A DNA stretch of 35,292 nt from Brasilonema angustatum HA4187-MV1. Its GTDB lineage: Bacteria; Cyanobacteriota; Cyanobacteriia; Cyanobacteriales; Nostocaceae. This document shows positions 25,059-35,180 of this stretch, in pieces (position 1 is the stretch's first letter; each line of letters opens with the position of its first letter). The stretch covers positions 1 to 35,292 of the forward strand of contig JAHHGV010000065.1 in the NCBI GenBank assembly GCA_019359695.1, given 5' to 3'. Under the pieces are notes generated by a model. That model did no database searches. It was given only the letters and a program-made list of their open reading frames with translations, and was not told where the DNA came from. Both the position numbers and the translations under genes were made by a program.

Positions 25059-25071
25059 GCGATAAGCCGAA

Positions 25072-25094
25072 GGCGATACGCGTAGCGTATCGCC
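25072..25094. repeat. Palindrome containing HIP-like core
   Basis: GGCGATACGC and GCGTATCGCC are perfect 10-bp arms around GTA. Short GATACGCGTAGCGTATC-type palindromes are dispersed in nostocalean genomes (general knowledge). Confidence 0.65.
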
Positions 25095-25182
25095 AAGTGT
25101 TGATAATATCCCTATTACAGAGAAGGATTACGATTGGGAATAGAACTATACCAGCGGTTCAGTTCTGTGATCGAAAACTTTC

Positions 25183-26943
25183 TCACTCCTCAAACAGGCG
25201 ATCGCCCTTATGCAACCGATGTGCAATTTGATATGTTTGGACTTGCGATCGCATTGTCGGCGCGTGTGCTGCTATATACCTTGTTACAGCAACCAAGACG
25301 TGAATACCAGCAGGAGTTACACCCAAGACAGAATACTGACGGAAAGCGGCTTCTACTTCTTGAGTAACATGAAAATCCCGATTTTCTCGTAGCATTAATT
25401 TACCCAGCATTGCCAGTAGTTTTTGTGGATTGCCACCACCGTAAAGATACTGGGCTACTAACTGACCTGCTTCATTCACCTGCTGTTGACGATTCAACAA
25501 CTCTGGCAATTGTTCAAGCAATTTCTCTGGATTTTCAACTGGTTGTTTTGCTTCTGGAAGTCGGGCCGGTGGCACATTCAAAAAGCGGTTGAGGTACACA
25601 CTTATAGCAGCATCAAACACACCCCGAAGTAACTCTAACGACGGCACCCGTTGCAATCCTTGATGAACTGCATTGGCAAAGGTGAAGGGATGGTGTGCTG
25701 TGTCCCAGTCTCCAAAATCGTTATTGGTATTGAATCGGGCAACCCGCAGGGCGGCTGTGTAAGTAACGACACCTGCTAATTGCTCTTGAGTGCAACCTTG
25801 TTTGAGTGCAGTCAATAGCGCGTCGGTTATAGCTTGGGCATCTTCACCTAATAGAATAGGAACCAATTCTTCTCGACCAGACCAAGTTCCCCATTGAGGG
25901 CGTCCTTCTTCCAAGGCTGCGGGTAACTCCTCAAACGCAGACTCTAAAATTTCGACTAAATCCACAGGGTAGCGCCAGGAATTTGACTCTTCCATGCGGG
26001 AGGCATTTGCCAAACCAGAAATCAAACTTGCTAAAACTTTCTCAGCACCCTGCCAATCGATCGCATCAAGTGCTTCTAACGCCTTGTTAATAAAGTCGAG
26101 TGTATGACCGACATCAATATAGCGGTGGTCTGTAGCAGCAGCAAATAACATATCTGCTATTTGTTTGTTATCAGCACCCATCCGAATTGCAGATATTAGA
26201 CAACGTTCTGCCGCTTCACTATCCCGACGTTCGATAAACTGACGGAACCAACTTTTGAGAGTCTCGATGTCAGCTGTGGAATTGGGCAATGGATGAACTA
26301 CAAAGTGAGGTGGCGCACCTGCACTGTCACGGGCTACAGCTGAAAGTCCTTGATAAAGGGCAAGAGGTCGGTCTTCTGCATCCAGATAGGGCAGCAAGTT
26401 CATCATGCAGGTGTGGATGGTTAAGCCTGCGCCCCAACCTTGTTTGTTGTAACGGGTGCCAAACTCTAATCCTGCTTGGAAGGATTCGCTAGCATCTACC
26501 CCCATGTCTAGTAAGGCAATCACAGATTTGGCAATCACCAGAGAAATGCCTTGTTCTAACCCATCCTCAAGCCGTTGGCGGTGGTGGACATAAGAGTCAA
26601 CTTGAGGACTCAAATTCACCCACACTTCGCCATCCCGAATTTCTACAGCAAAGGCACGAACATCATCCGCCCAAGAATCGAATGTTCCCCCACTCGCAAG
26701 ATCAAAGCGGGCATAGTGCCAAGGGCAAGTGACAATGCCATCTTTACAAGTACTCCCGTGGAGGGGAAAACCCATGTGAGGACAACGGTTATCTATGGCA
26801 TAGACTTTGTTGTCTGAGTAGAACAGGGCAATGGTGTGCTTTTCCAGATTAACGATCAAACTCCCTGCTGCTTGAACATCTGCAAGTTTGGCAGCACGAA
26901 CGTATCGGTTTTTACTTGTTGTGGGTTTTAAAGTTTGAGTCAT
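25183..26943 (-). CDS. Rieske [2Fe-2S] protein with a large helical C-terminal domain
   Basis: A 586-residue protein. The ATG at 26943 (AAAGGT upstream) is preferred over an in-frame GTG at 26979. Residues 12-108 form a ferredoxin-type Rieske domain with both ligand pairs: C54-P-H56 in NRCPHMGFPLHG and C73-P-W-H76 in TCPWHYARFD. The remaining 470 or so residues are predicted almost entirely helical, with no mononuclear iron facial triad, so this is not a standard ring-hydroxylating dioxygenase subunit. His and Cys residues appear in GAGLTIHTCMMNLLPYL and HYIDVGHTLDF-like segments and may bind a cofactor. There is no signal peptide. Peroxiredoxin-glutaredoxin and aquaporin genes lie upstream on the same strand, which suggests a redox role. 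The exact function is unknown. Confidence 0.85.
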   Translation of the reverse strand: MTQTLKPTTSKNRYVRAAKLADVQAAGSLIVNLEKHTIALFYSDNKVYAIDNRCPHMGFPLHGSTCKDGIVTCPWHYARFDLASGGTFDSWADDVRAFAVEIRDGEVWVNLSPQVDSYVHHRQRLEDGLEQGISLVIAKSVIALLDMGVDASESFQAGLEFGTRYNKQGWGAGLTIHTCMMNLLPYLDAEDRPLALYQGLSAVARDSAGAPPHFVVHPLPNSTADIETLKSWFRQFIERRDSEAAERCLISAIRMGADNKQIADMLFAAATDHRYIDVGHTLDFINKALEALDAIDWQGAEKVLASLISGLANASRMEESNSWRYPVDLVEILESAFEELPAALEEGRPQWGTWSGREELVPILLGEDAQAITDALLTALKQGCTQEQLAGVVTYTAALRVARFNTNNDFGDWDTAHHPFTFANAVHQGLQRVPSLELLRGVFDAAISVYLNRFLNVPPARLPEAKQPVENPEKLLEQLPELLNRQQQVNEAGQLVAQYLYGGGNPQKLLAMLGKLMLRENRDFHVTQEVEAAFRQYSVLGVTPAGIHVLVAVTRYIAAHAPTMRSQVQTYQIAHRLHKGDRLFEE

Positions 26944-27153
26944 ATGCACCTTTAGTGAAAAGTAGGGGATCAGAAGCACCGGTGATATCCTCTACTTTCT
27001 ACTCTGGCGAATTTTTTAGAGTTTGAGCAGAAATTGATTCTAAATTTTGTTAAGTTGGTCAATGCCCGTTTTGTCCGGCTTTCCCTGGTGCTGTTCCAGA
27101 ACCAATATGGGCGTTAATTTTTTTATCTGTGTTGTTTGCAGGGATTTTGCCTT

Positions 27154-27184
27154 AAGGCGATCGCCTCAAGGGGGCGATCGCCTT
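27154..27184. repeat. Inverted pair of HIP1 sites forming a hairpin
   Basis: AAGGCGATCGCC (27154-27165) and GGCGATCGCCTT (27173-27184) form a perfect 12-bp stem with a 7-nt loop. Each arm is itself the HIP1 palindrome. Confidence 0.75.
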
Positions 27185-27200
27185 GAAATACACATTTACT

Positions 27201-27231
27201 GTAGGGTAAGTATAGGCAATACCCACCCTAC
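27201..27231. repeat. GTAGGGT/ACCCTAC interspersed repeat
   Basis: GTAGGGTAAGTAT pairs with ATACCCACCCTAC (11 of 13 positions) around a 5-nt centre. This is a common dispersed cyanobacterial hairpin. Confidence 0.55.
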
Positions 27232-27273
27232 TTCATTCACAGGCTATATGCCTGCCAATCAAGAGCTACAACG

Positions 27274-28008
27274 CTACTTAGCACTTAAATAAGCTTCCAA
27301 TGCTTCAGAACCACCAATGAGTTTGCCATCAACAAACACTTGGGGAACAGTGGATGCACCTGTGACAGCTTGTAAAGTGCGAGGTGTGACATCTTTACCC
27401 AAAACAATTTCTTCGTAACCAATGCCACGGTCTGTCAACATAGATTTGGCACGGGCGCAGTAGGGACAACCAACTCTTGTAAACAGAGAAACCAGTTCAG
27501 GTTTCCCGGCTTTAGGGTTGATATATTGCAGCATTGTCTCTGCATCAGATACCTTAAAGGGATCGCCTGGTTCTTCAGGCTCAACAAACATCTTTTCAAC
27601 GACCCCATCTTTGACCAACATAGAATAGCGCCAAGAGCGTTTGCCAAACCCTAGGTCTGATTTATCCACAAGCATTCCCATGCCTTCTGTGAATTGACCA
27701 TTGCCATCAGGTATAAAAGTTATATTTTCTGCTTGTTGGTCTTTTGCCCATTCATTCATCACAAAAGCATCATTCACGGAGACGCAGACGATATCATCCA
27801 CGCCATTTTCTTTAAAAACTTTTGCTAGATAGTTGTACCCAGGAACATGAGTTGATGAGCAAGTAGGAGTAAATGCTCCCGGTAGGGAAAAGACTGCCAC
27901 AGTTTTACCTGCGAATAGCTGATCGGTAGTCATATCCACCCAATCACTGTCCTTGCGGGTGCGAAAGGTAATACTGGGAACTTTTTGCCCTTCTCGATTA
28001 GCCAACAT
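27274..28008 (-). CDS. Hybrid peroxiredoxin 5 - glutaredoxin
   Basis: A 244-residue fusion. Residues 1-160 are a Prx5-type peroxiredoxin with the peroxidatic cysteine C50 in [15 protein letters not shown]. Residues about 170-244 are a glutaredoxin with the CPYC site (C181, C184), TVPQVFVDG cis-Pro loop and GGSEAL glutathione-binding end. Such fusions (for example Haemophilus PGdx) reduce peroxides directly with glutathione. GGAG about 9 nt before the ATG supports the start. The aquaporin gene begins upstream on the same strand, and the amine oxidase further left in the window would make peroxide, but no direct link is claimed. Confidence 0.96.
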   Translation of the reverse strand: MLANREGQKVPSITFRTRKDSDWVDMTTDQLFAGKTVAVFSLPGAFTPTCSSTHVPGYNYLAKVFKENGVDDIVCVSVNDAFVMNEWAKDQQAENITFIPDGNGQFTEGMGMLVDKSDLGFGKRSWRYSMLVKDGVVEKMFVEPEEPGDPFKVSDAETMLQYINPKAGKPELVSLFTRVGCPYCARAKSMLTDRGIGYEEIVLGKDVTPRTLQAVTGASTVPQVFVDGKLIGGSEALEAYLSAK

Positions 28009-28125
28009 AAGCTTAGCTCCTTAGTGAATCTACTTCTAAATCATACTCATAATGAATTCGACTTTCAAGGGCAAATTTTATGAATATGATATTTGGTAGA
28101 GAAATTATTTGATCTAGGTCAGCCC

Positions 28126-28818
28126 TCAGGTACTGTGGCTGCTTTTTTCTTCCAGTTGATAATGATACAGCAAAGCCGCAACTGCGCCACCACCTAAAGG
28201 ACCAATCCAATATAGCCAGAAATCCTGGAGTCTACCTGTTATTAAAGCAGGACCAAGATAACGCGCTGGATTCATTGCCGCACCAGTAATTGCACCACCA
28301 GCCAGGATATCTAAAGCTACTGTCAAACCAATAAACAAGCCTCCCATTTTGGGTGCGCGTTTATCAATGGCTGTACCAAAGATAACGAATACGAGAAAGA
28401 AAGTCATGATAAATTCCATGACTAAACCCATCAAAGGAGTAATATTTTTACCGAGAGATGGCGTACCCATTCCCACAGCTTGGAGTGCTTCTAGGGGAAT
28501 AGCTAGCTTGACTATACTAGCGGCGAAGATTCCGCCCAAACATTGGGATATTATGTACCCTACAGCATTTTTGCCATCAATTTTGCGAGTTAATAAAGCT
28601 CCAAAAGTCACGGCGGGGTTAAGGTGACCACCACTGATAGCAGCTGTCGCACTGACCATAACAGCAATTGTAAAACCGTGGGCAAGGGCAATTGCTACTA
28701 AATCGACAGGTGAGAGAGTTCCAATTTTTGTAATGTGATTTGTAGCGATAGAACTAATGCCAACGAAAATTAGGGCAAAAGTCCCTATAAATTCTGCAAT
28801 TAAAGCCTTTGGATTCAT
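28126..28818 (-). CDS. Aquaporin / MIP-family channel
   Basis: A 230-residue six-helix membrane channel. The start at 28818 (MNPKALIAEFIGTF, AAGG upstream) is preferred over 28851. Both NPA boxes are present: GGHLNPAVTFG in loop B and AAMNPARYLGPAL in loop E, with the usual Arg after the second. It should conduct water or a small neutral solute; passage of hydrogen peroxide is possible, and the peroxiredoxin gene 117 bp downstream on the same strand makes that attractive. The AqpZ/GlpF choice is not settled by eye. Confidence 0.93.
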   Translation of the reverse strand: MNPKALIAEFIGTFALIFVGISSIATNHITKIGTLSPVDLVAIALAHGFTIAVMVSATAAISGGHLNPAVTFGALLTRKIDGKNAVGYIISQCLGGIFAASIVKLAIPLEALQAVGMGTPSLGKNITPLMGLVMEFIMTFFLVFVIFGTAIDKRAPKMGGLFIGLTVALDILAGGAITGAAMNPARYLGPALITGRLQDFWLYWIGPLGGGAVAALLYHYQLEEKSSHST

Positions 28819-29179
28819 AGCCCTTGGTGATCTCCACAATTTCCAAATCAACTAGACTTTAAACTAAACAGCGATCGCAAAAAGTTAAGCAGGCTATGAG
28901 TTAGTTGTATAAAGATAAAAGAAAGAGTATCTGTGTGAGACAGATATCTCGTAGCACGAACTTTAGTTTGTCTAAAAGCTGATATAGCAGGGAACGCTTA
29001 ACGCTTAACGCTTAACAGGCTTGAAAGTATTGTGGGATTCGTATTTTCTCATTAGTTTATGTCCTAATCTACGCTTCGACTGCTATAAACCATATTCTAT
29101 AAAAAATTATAAATAAAAAAGAAGGCAACAAAGATATCACCTTCTTCTTTTTATTCATTTCGTCAGTGAGAAAAACCCT
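28819..29179. other. Intergenic region with heptamer repeat and leuS terminator
   Basis: No gene is seen. CGCTTAA occurs three times in tandem (28995-29015), a typical heptanucleotide repeat. The leuS terminator is at the right end. The aquaporin promoter should lie left of about 28900. Confidence 0.6.
29115..29150 (-). terminator. Rho-independent terminator of leuS
   Basis: On the minus strand AAGAAGG pairs with CCTTCTT (29140-29146 with 29119-29125), followed by TTTTTATTTATAATTTTTT. It begins about 30 bp after the leuS stop codon. Confidence 0.75.
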
Positions 29180-31753
29180 TTAACCAACGACAAAATTTAC
29201 TAACTTTCCTGGCACCACAATCACCTTTTTAATTTCCTTACCTTCGATGAAACGCTGGGCAATTTCTGACTCACGGGCATACTTTTCCAACTCTGCTTTA
29301 TCTGCTTGTGCTGGAACTTGAAGATCTGCACGCTTTTTGCCGTTAACTTGAATCACCAAAGTGATTTCATCAGCAACTAAGGCAGATTCATCATACTTGA
29401 TCCAAGCTTGTTTGTGGACTGATTCGTTATTACCCAATTGCTGCCACAATTCTTCAGCAATGTGAGGTGCAAAAGGTGCCAGTAACACTATCAATGTCTG
29501 AATACCTTCTGCATAAACTGGTGAATCTTTGCAGCTAGCGTCAGCCAAAGCGTTACTCAACTTCATCAATTCTGATACCGCCGTATTGAATTGATATTCA
29601 CCTTCCATATCTTCCGTAGCTTCTTTGATAGCAATGTGAATTGCCCGCCGCAAGTCTTTTTCCGTTTTACTCAATTGAGTTTGCTTATGATTAGCGGCTT
29701 TGGGTTGGGGGGTAAAATCAGTTACCAATCGCCAAACCCTGTTCAAGAAGCGGAATTGTCCTTCCACATCAGCTTCATCCCATTCCAAGTCTTTTTCTGG
29801 GGGCGCTTTGAACAAGATGAACATCCGGGCAGTGTCCACACCATATTTGCTGATAACTTCTTCTGGTGCGACACCGTTGCCCTTAGACTTAGACATGGTG
29901 GCGTAAAGGCGTTGCAATAATTCACCTGTTTGCGGATCGCGAGGGTCATCCGGATTGCTGACAAGATAGGAAGGAATCCATTTATCTTTTCCAGACTTGT
30001 TAGGATTTAAATAAGTTAAACCCTGCACCATGCCTTGAGTCAATAAGCGTTGGAAGGGTTCATCAAAATTCAACAAACCTCTGTCTCGCAATACTTTTGT
30101 AAAGAACCGCGAATACAACAAGTGCAAAATCGCGTGTTCAATACCACCTACATATTGATCCACTGGCATCCAGTCATTTGTCTTCGCTGAATCAAAAACC
30201 TGTTGCTCATTTTTAGCATCGGTAAAGCGCAAGAAGTACCACGAGGAATCAATAAAGGTGTCCATCGTGTCAGTTTCCCGCTTTGCCGGAGTACCACAAG
30301 TTGGGCAAGGCACATTCACCCAATCTTCTAATTTAGCCAAGGGTGAGGGTCCGCGTCCAGAAAATTCAACATTTTCTGGCAACTGCACTGGCAAATCTTC
30401 TTCTGGAACTGGTACTGTGCCACAGCTCGGACAGTGAATCACTGGAATGGGTGCGCCCCAGTATCTTTGCCGTGAAATCAACCAATCGCGCAAGCGATAC
30501 TGTACCCGTGCTTTGCCAAAACTTTGTTGTTCAGCGTATTCCACGATCGCACTCTTAGCATCTGTGGAAGCCATGCCATCGAATTGACCGGAATTAACCA
30601 CAATTCCTGGTTCTGTGTATGCCGCTTGTGGAGTAGAATCCTTATCTGCTTCTGCCTGTGGTACAATCACCACTTTAATAGGCAGATTCTGTTCCTTGGC
30701 AAACTTAAAATCTCGTGCATCGTGTGCGGGAACGCCCATCACTGCGCCCGTACCGTACTCGTACAGCACGTAATCAGCAATCCAGATAGGAATTTCTTCC
30801 CCAGTAAACGGGTTTATTGCTTTACCCCCAGTGGGAATTCCACGCTTGGGTTTATCTTCAGCGGTGCGTTCCAACTCGCTTTGATTGGAAACCTCTTGAA
30901 TAAAAGCTTCTACTTCTGCTTCTCGTTCTTGTGTCGCGACGCGCTTTGTCAAAGGATGTTCTGGCGCTAACACAACGTAGCTAACGCCAAAAACTGTATC
31001 TGGACGTGTGGTATACACGCCGATTTTTTCTTCCATCCCAACAATGGGAAATTCCAAGTACGCCCCTGTGGATTTACCAATCCAGTTTGCCTGCATCAAC
31101 TTGACGCGTTCAGGCCAACCTGGTAATTTGTTGAGGTCATTCAACAATTCTTCAGCGTAGTCAGTAATCTTCAAAAACCACTGCCGCAAGAGTTTGCGTT
31201 CAACTTTGGCACCACTACGCCAGGAACGTCCTTCGCTATCAACTTGCTCATTTGCGACGACAGTTTGGTCAATTGGGTCCCAGTTTACAGCAGCTTCTTT
31301 TTGGTAAGCCAACCCCGCTTTTAAAAATTGCAAGAAAATCCATTGCGTCCACTTATAATAATCAGGCGAACACGTGGCAAGTTCGCAATCCCAATCAATT
31401 GACAAACCAAGACGCTTTAATTGTTGCTGCATCTGAGCCATATTTTCATACGTCCACTTTGCAGGCGGTATTCCTCGATCAATCGCGGCGTTTTCTGCTG
31501 GTAAGCCAAAAGCATCCCAACCCATAGGATGTAGTACCCGATAACCTTGCATCCGTTTGAGGCGAGCAATTACATCAGTAATCGTATAATTACGGACGTG
31601 ACCCATGTGCAGGCTGCCCGAAGGATAAGGGAACATGGACAACGCGTAGTATTTTGGCTTATTGCTATCTGTAATAGTTTTATCTAAGCCTTGTTCAGTC
31701 CATGTTTTTTGCCATTTTTCCTCAATTGCTGCTGGGTTATATCGGGACTCCAC
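29180..31753 (-). CDS. leuS: Leucyl-tRNA synthetase
   Basis: An 857-residue class Ia synthetase that charges tRNA-Leu, essential for translation. The HIGH site is [17 protein letters not shown] (residues about 41-57). The CP1 editing domain includes [24 protein letters not shown] and the [15 protein letters not shown] editing pocket. A zinc-knuckle-like CPSCG...CPTCG segment is present, and the KMSKS loop reads [15 protein letters not shown] (about 618-632). The C-terminal [14 protein letters not shown] block is typical. It starts [15 protein letters not shown], the expected N-terminus. Length and order are normal for bacterial LeuRS. It is divergent from the helicase gene and ends at its own terminator. 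Confidence 0.98.
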   Translation of the reverse strand: MESRYNPAAIEEKWQKTWTEQGLDKTITDSNKPKYYALSMFPYPSGSLHMGHVRNYTITDVIARLKRMQGYRVLHPMGWDAFGLPAENAAIDRGIPPAKWTYENMAQMQQQLKRLGLSIDWDCELATCSPDYYKWTQWIFLQFLKAGLAYQKEAAVNWDPIDQTVVANEQVDSEGRSWRSGAKVERKLLRQWFLKITDYAEELLNDLNKLPGWPERVKLMQANWIGKSTGAYLEFPIVGMEEKIGVYTTRPDTVFGVSYVVLAPEHPLTKRVATQEREAEVEAFIQEVSNQSELERTAEDKPKRGIPTGGKAINPFTGEEIPIWIADYVLYEYGTGAVMGVPAHDARDFKFAKEQNLPIKVVIVPQAEADKDSTPQAAYTEPGIVVNSGQFDGMASTDAKSAIVEYAEQQSFGKARVQYRLRDWLISRQRYWGAPIPVIHCPSCGTVPVPEEDLPVQLPENVEFSGRGPSPLAKLEDWVNVPCPTCGTPAKRETDTMDTFIDSSWYFLRFTDAKNEQQVFDSAKTNDWMPVDQYVGGIEHAILHLLYSRFFTKVLRDRGLLNFDEPFQRLLTQGMVQGLTYLNPNKSGKDKWIPSYLVSNPDDPRDPQTGELLQRLYATMSKSKGNGVAPEEVISKYGVDTARMFILFKAPPEKDLEWDEADVEGQFRFLNRVWRLVTDFTPQPKAANHKQTQLSKTEKDLRRAIHIAIKEATEDMEGEYQFNTAVSELMKLSNALADASCKDSPVYAEGIQTLIVLLAPFAPHIAEELWQQLGNNESVHKQAWIKYDESALVADEITLVIQVNGKKRADLQVPAQADKAELEKYARESEIAQRFIEGKEIKKVIVVPGKLVNFVVG

Positions 31754-32060
31754 AACGAGAACTCCTAACTGAATTTAATAGTCGCTTCTGTTTCGCTATT
31801 GTGGCATACTCTAGAGTTACCGTGATGGCTGCAATGCGACTCTTGAACTTGTTTTATATGTTTTTATTGTTCTGTCGAATTTCTTGATCCAAGTTGCCAG
31901 TTAAATCAGACTGCGTCCAAAAACAAAATCTCTTGACCCTGCCATTATCTTTGATGATAGCAATGCCTGTGCTTTGGCTTGCGGGTTAATGCTTTGTATT
32001 GGACACAGTAACTAGTAACCTATAATACAATCAAGCAAGTGCAGCAACCAGGAGGGTGTT
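31754..32060. other. Divergent promoter region between leuS and the helicase gene
   Basis: About 300 bp without a gene. It must carry the leuS promoter (minus strand) and the helicase promoter (plus strand, see 31999-32026). A small palindrome ACTCTAGAGT is near 31809. Confidence 0.55.
31999..32026 (+). promoter_or_regulatory. Sigma70-like promoter of the helicase gene
   Basis: TTGGAC (31999-32004) and a perfect TATAAT (32021-32026) are 16 bp apart. Transcription would start near 32033, giving a leader of about 28 nt that contains the AGGAGG ribosome binding site at 32050-32055. Confidence 0.6.
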
Positions 32061-35000
32061 TTGAACAAAGCCAGCAAAGTAGAACCCATTCTCAACGCAT
32101 GGTTAAAGTTCATTGCTTTGGAGGATTATAGTCAAGCCAAAATTTCAGCAGATAAAGTAAAGCAGCGAGATGTAAACCTGAAAGGCAATCGTGTATTCAT
32201 TGAGCAAGATACCTTTTCAGAGTTGCAAAAAGAAGTTAATAAAGGGCAATCAAGTCAAGAGACACTCTGGGCATTATCCTTTCCTCAAATTCGTACGCAA
32301 GAAGAAGAAAAATCTTATTTTCGTCCTCTATTTACCTTGGACATAACATCCATTCTTCAAGGAGCATATCAAGCAGAAGGATGGAATATTGATGAACTGA
32401 AACTGACGGAAGCCGGAGAAAATTTAGCCACCTTTATCAAATTAGATGACGAAGAACGCGAACAATTGAACATTCAAAATGGGTTGAGGCACTTACTGAA
32501 TAATATCTTCGGATTAGATTTTGAAGAAACTTATGAAAACTGGATTAAATCAGTCAGTATACCTCGCTCATCTGAAAATCAAGAGATTAAACCACAGCCG
32601 TACTTGTTTGAGTTTCAGGGAAGTCAGTTTTATTGGAATCTCAGATCTGACTTAAAGGATATCCTCAAAAATTATAAGGATAATCAAAGATATTGGTTTA
32701 GACAAAAGCATCCAGCCTATGAATATCTATTTGGCAAACCAGAGCTTCCAAAATACAAAATAACGTACATGGGTGCTTTCCCAACAAATTCGCCTGCCGA
32801 CTCGCAATTGAAAGCACTGAAACACGCTCAAACAGAAACCATAACTGCTGTCCAAGGACCTCCAGGCTCAGGAAAAACGACTCTCATCCTTCATGTGATT
32901 GCTCAACAAGCTGTAAAGCGGGCAATACATTTAATTGAAACTGGTGAGGATATCAATAACTTGACGGTTGTTAGCAGTACAGTCAATAAAGCTGTTACGA
33001 ATGTCATTGAAAAACTGGATGACTATCTAAAAGATAAACCTCTCAACGAGAAATTTTTATATCTAAAAGGAGGAAGTAAAGCTAATATTGATTCTCCTGG
33101 AGGCGCTAAAGAACAGTTACAAAGTGCAATTCTTGATTATTTAGAAAAGAATAATTTTGATGAAAATATTTACAATGATTTAGCAGAAGAAATAAAAAGA
33201 ATCAAATCCGATTTAACATTTCACGAGAATAATTATTTAAACCTGTGCCGCCAACGTGCCTCAGATGAAGCGCAACAACCTCAACTTCAGGCAAAAATAC
33301 AAAAACTAGAATTAGAACTGGAAAGCGCCAACGCCGCTATCATTCAGTCTGAGAGAAGGGCAAGACAATTAGAACTTTATGCACAATTTCCAATAGATAT
33401 TTATCAAAAAATTAAGATTATTTTTGATAATGCTATATTACAGCTACCCAGAGTAAATTTACCCTGGTGGAGAAAGCTGTGGCTTTGGGTGACTCGCACA
33501 ACAGAGACACATATTGTGACAAGAACGGCTTCGAGATGCCAAGAATATATTCTACAAACCCGTGATACTCCTTTTCCTGTTGAAAACCCTACCAGTCGTA
33601 GTATCTTGGTTCAACAAGCGGGGTTCATTGAAGGAAGACTTGATAAAGCCAGAGAGTTACAAGGTGTACAAGTCCAATTAAAGGAAAATTCAGATAATAT
33701 AATCCGTTTTGGTAACGAGCGTGATGAAACACTTAGAAATTTGACTGCTTTAGAAGGCAGGTTGGAAACTCAACCAAAAGATTTTTATAGTTCCTTCCAT
33801 GAAGACTATCATGAAGAACACAAAAAATTATTTGAATTATCGCGGCAATTTCTTAATCAACACGCACTGCGAAACAAGAAAGATGTCAAGCAGGCTTTGA
33901 CTTCATATTCAAACTTTTTCTCTGGAAATAATCAAACTCCTAACACTTTTGCCAAAAATTCAGATGACTACCTGAGAGTTTTGAGTTTGATATTTCCTGT
34001 CATTACTTGTACTTTACAATCTGTGCGAAATATGCTGCCATCGGTGAAGGAATGCATTGATCGCACGATTGTAGACGAAGCGGGAATGATTCCACTACAT
34101 CAGACGTTTCCATTGCTAGTGCGATCGCGCAACGCCATTATTGTTGGTGATCCATTACAAATTGAGCCTATCATCTCACTAGCAAGCCAAAGACGCGAGC
34201 AATACTGCAAAACAGCTTTTCTTGATTGTGGATTATCCGAAACTGATTACCATTGTTACAGCCCGGAGCAGATAGAATGCGCGACTACCTATCATCGAGC
34301 TGCGGGAGCAAGTGGAGAAGAAGGTGATACAGGTGAAGGTATTCGCCTGATTGAACATTATCGCTGTCAGCCTAGCATTATTCAATATTGCGATCGCATC
34401 GTTGGGTACGGATTAGAGGTAAAAACAAAACCAACCTCTTCACCATTAGAAACAAATTTAATTGCTTACCACGTTGAGGGAAACATCAAAGGTAAAGTTA
34501 ATCAGCAAGAGCTTACTGCGGTACATGAATTAATCAAACATCTGGTTAACCAGGGTTACTCACCAGAAGACATTGGTGTGATTTCACCTTTTCGCGTTCA
34601 TGCTGATGCATTGAAGAATAGTTTACTCAAACAATTTCCTGCTATGCGGAAAGATGATAAAGATTCTAATATTGGCACAATTCACAACTTTCAAGGTTCT
34701 CAAAAGAAAGTAATTATTTTATCCACAAAGGTTTGCCAACCGCTGGATAACTATAACTGGATTAACAAACGACCGAATCTTCTCAATGTTGCTGTATCTA
34801 GAGCAGAAGAACTTTTTATTTTAGTTGGGAACCTTTATCGGTTAGAGAAAGCAGGAGGTTATACCCGTCGGCTTGTTGAACATATTCGAGAGCATGGAGT
34901 TATTTTAGAGTACAAGACTGAGGCAGAAATTCCTGAGCAGCAGGCAGGAAGTCAGCCAGTTTATGATTGTAACCATTTAAAACTTTTTCAAGATGCTATT

Positions 35001-35114
35001 GAGCAAGCTGAACAGGAACTGACGATTGTTACACCTTGGATTCGGGGAAATGAACCAAAACGGTTTGTGAATGAAATTGTTTCTTGTGATTTGAAACAAA
35101 AAATGAGATTTTAA
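32061..35114 (+). CDS. SF1 (UPF1-like) helicase with a truncated PLD-like C-terminus; Mokosh type II-like
   Basis: A 1017-residue protein with a TTG start at 32061 supported by AGGAGG 5 nt upstream. Helicase motifs: Walker A GPPGSGKTT (266-274), Walker B-like IVDEAGMI (about 671-678), motif III VGDPLQIEP, motif V IGTIHNFQGSQ and motif VI LNVAVSRAEELFILVG. A coiled coil (about 370-440) is inserted between motifs Ia and II, as in COG1112 helicases. After the helicase, LTIVTPWIRGNEPKRFVNEIV (about 986-1006) matches the first strand and helix of phospholipase-D-like nuclease domains, but the frame stops 8-10 residues later, before any HxK motif. The helicase-PLD order resembles the single-gene (type II) Mokosh anti-phage system. 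The nuclease seems lost here. No other known defence gene is visible in the window. Confidence 0.85.
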   Translation: MNKASKVEPILNAWLKFIALEDYSQAKISADKVKQRDVNLKGNRVFIEQDTFSELQKEVNKGQSSQETLWALSFPQIRTQEEEKSYFRPLFTLDITSILQGAYQAEGWNIDELKLTEAGENLATFIKLDDEEREQLNIQNGLRHLLNNIFGLDFEETYENWIKSVSIPRSSENQEIKPQPYLFEFQGSQFYWNLRSDLKDILKNYKDNQRYWFRQKHPAYEYLFGKPELPKYKITYMGAFPTNSPADSQLKALKHAQTETITAVQGPPGSGKTTLILHVIAQQAVKRAIHLIETGEDINNLTVVSSTVNKAVTNVIEKLDDYLKDKPLNEKFLYLKGGSKANIDSPGGAKEQLQSAILDYLEKNNFDENIYNDLAEEIKRIKSDLTFHENNYLNLCRQRASDEAQQPQLQAKIQKLELELESANAAIIQSERRARQLELYAQFPIDIYQKIKIIFDNAILQLPRVNLPWWRKLWLWVTRTTETHIVTRTASRCQEYILQTRDTPFPVENPTSRSILVQQAGFIEGRLDKARELQGVQVQLKENSDNIIRFGNERDETLRNLTALEGRLETQPKDFYSSFHEDYHEEHKKLFELSRQFLNQHALRNKKDVKQALTSYSNFFSGNNQTPNTFAKNSDDYLRVLSLIFPVITCTLQSVRNMLPSVKECIDRTIVDEAGMIPLHQTFPLLVRSRNAIIVGDPLQIEPIISLASQRREQYCKTAFLDCGLSETDYHCYSPEQIECATTYHRAAGASGEEGDTGEGIRLIEHYRCQPSIIQYCDRIVGYGLEVKTKPTSSPLETNLIAYHVEGNIKGKVNQQELTAVHELIKHLVNQGYSPEDIGVISPFRVHADALKNSLLKQFPAMRKDDKDSNIGTIHNFQGSQKKVIILSTKVCQPLDNYNWINKRPNLLNVAVSRAEELFILVGNLYRLEKAGGYTRRLVEHIREHGVILEYKTEAEIPEQQAGSQPVYDCNHLKLFQDAIEQAEQELTIVTPWIRGNEPKRFVNEIVSCDLKQKMRF

Positions 35115-35180
35115 CTCATGATATGCTTCAAAAATGAGTGTCTCAGTTTATCCTTCACTTTTAAAATTCGAGTTTTTTAC

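Larger units (their letters stand above)
24750..25182. other. Intergenic region with small ORF, gene remnant and palindrome
   Basis: This stretch holds the marR promoter region, a 32-codon open frame (24818-24916, +), a probable C-terminal gene remnant on the minus strand (24924-25058) and a palindrome at 25072-25094. No intact gene is recognised. Confidence 0.5.
26944..27273. other. Intergenic region with two palindromic repeats
   Basis: No gene is seen. It holds a hairpin built from two HIP1 sites (27154-27184) and a GTAGGGT...ACCCTAC repeat (27201-27231). It separates the peroxiredoxin gene from the Rieske gene on the same strand, so the Rieske gene may have its own promoter at about 26950-27050. 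Confidence 0.55.

Noticed and set aside
25134-25367. Plus-strand 77-codon frame overlapping the end of the Rieske gene
   Set aside because: Mostly antisense to the Rieske coding sequence, with no family resemblance.
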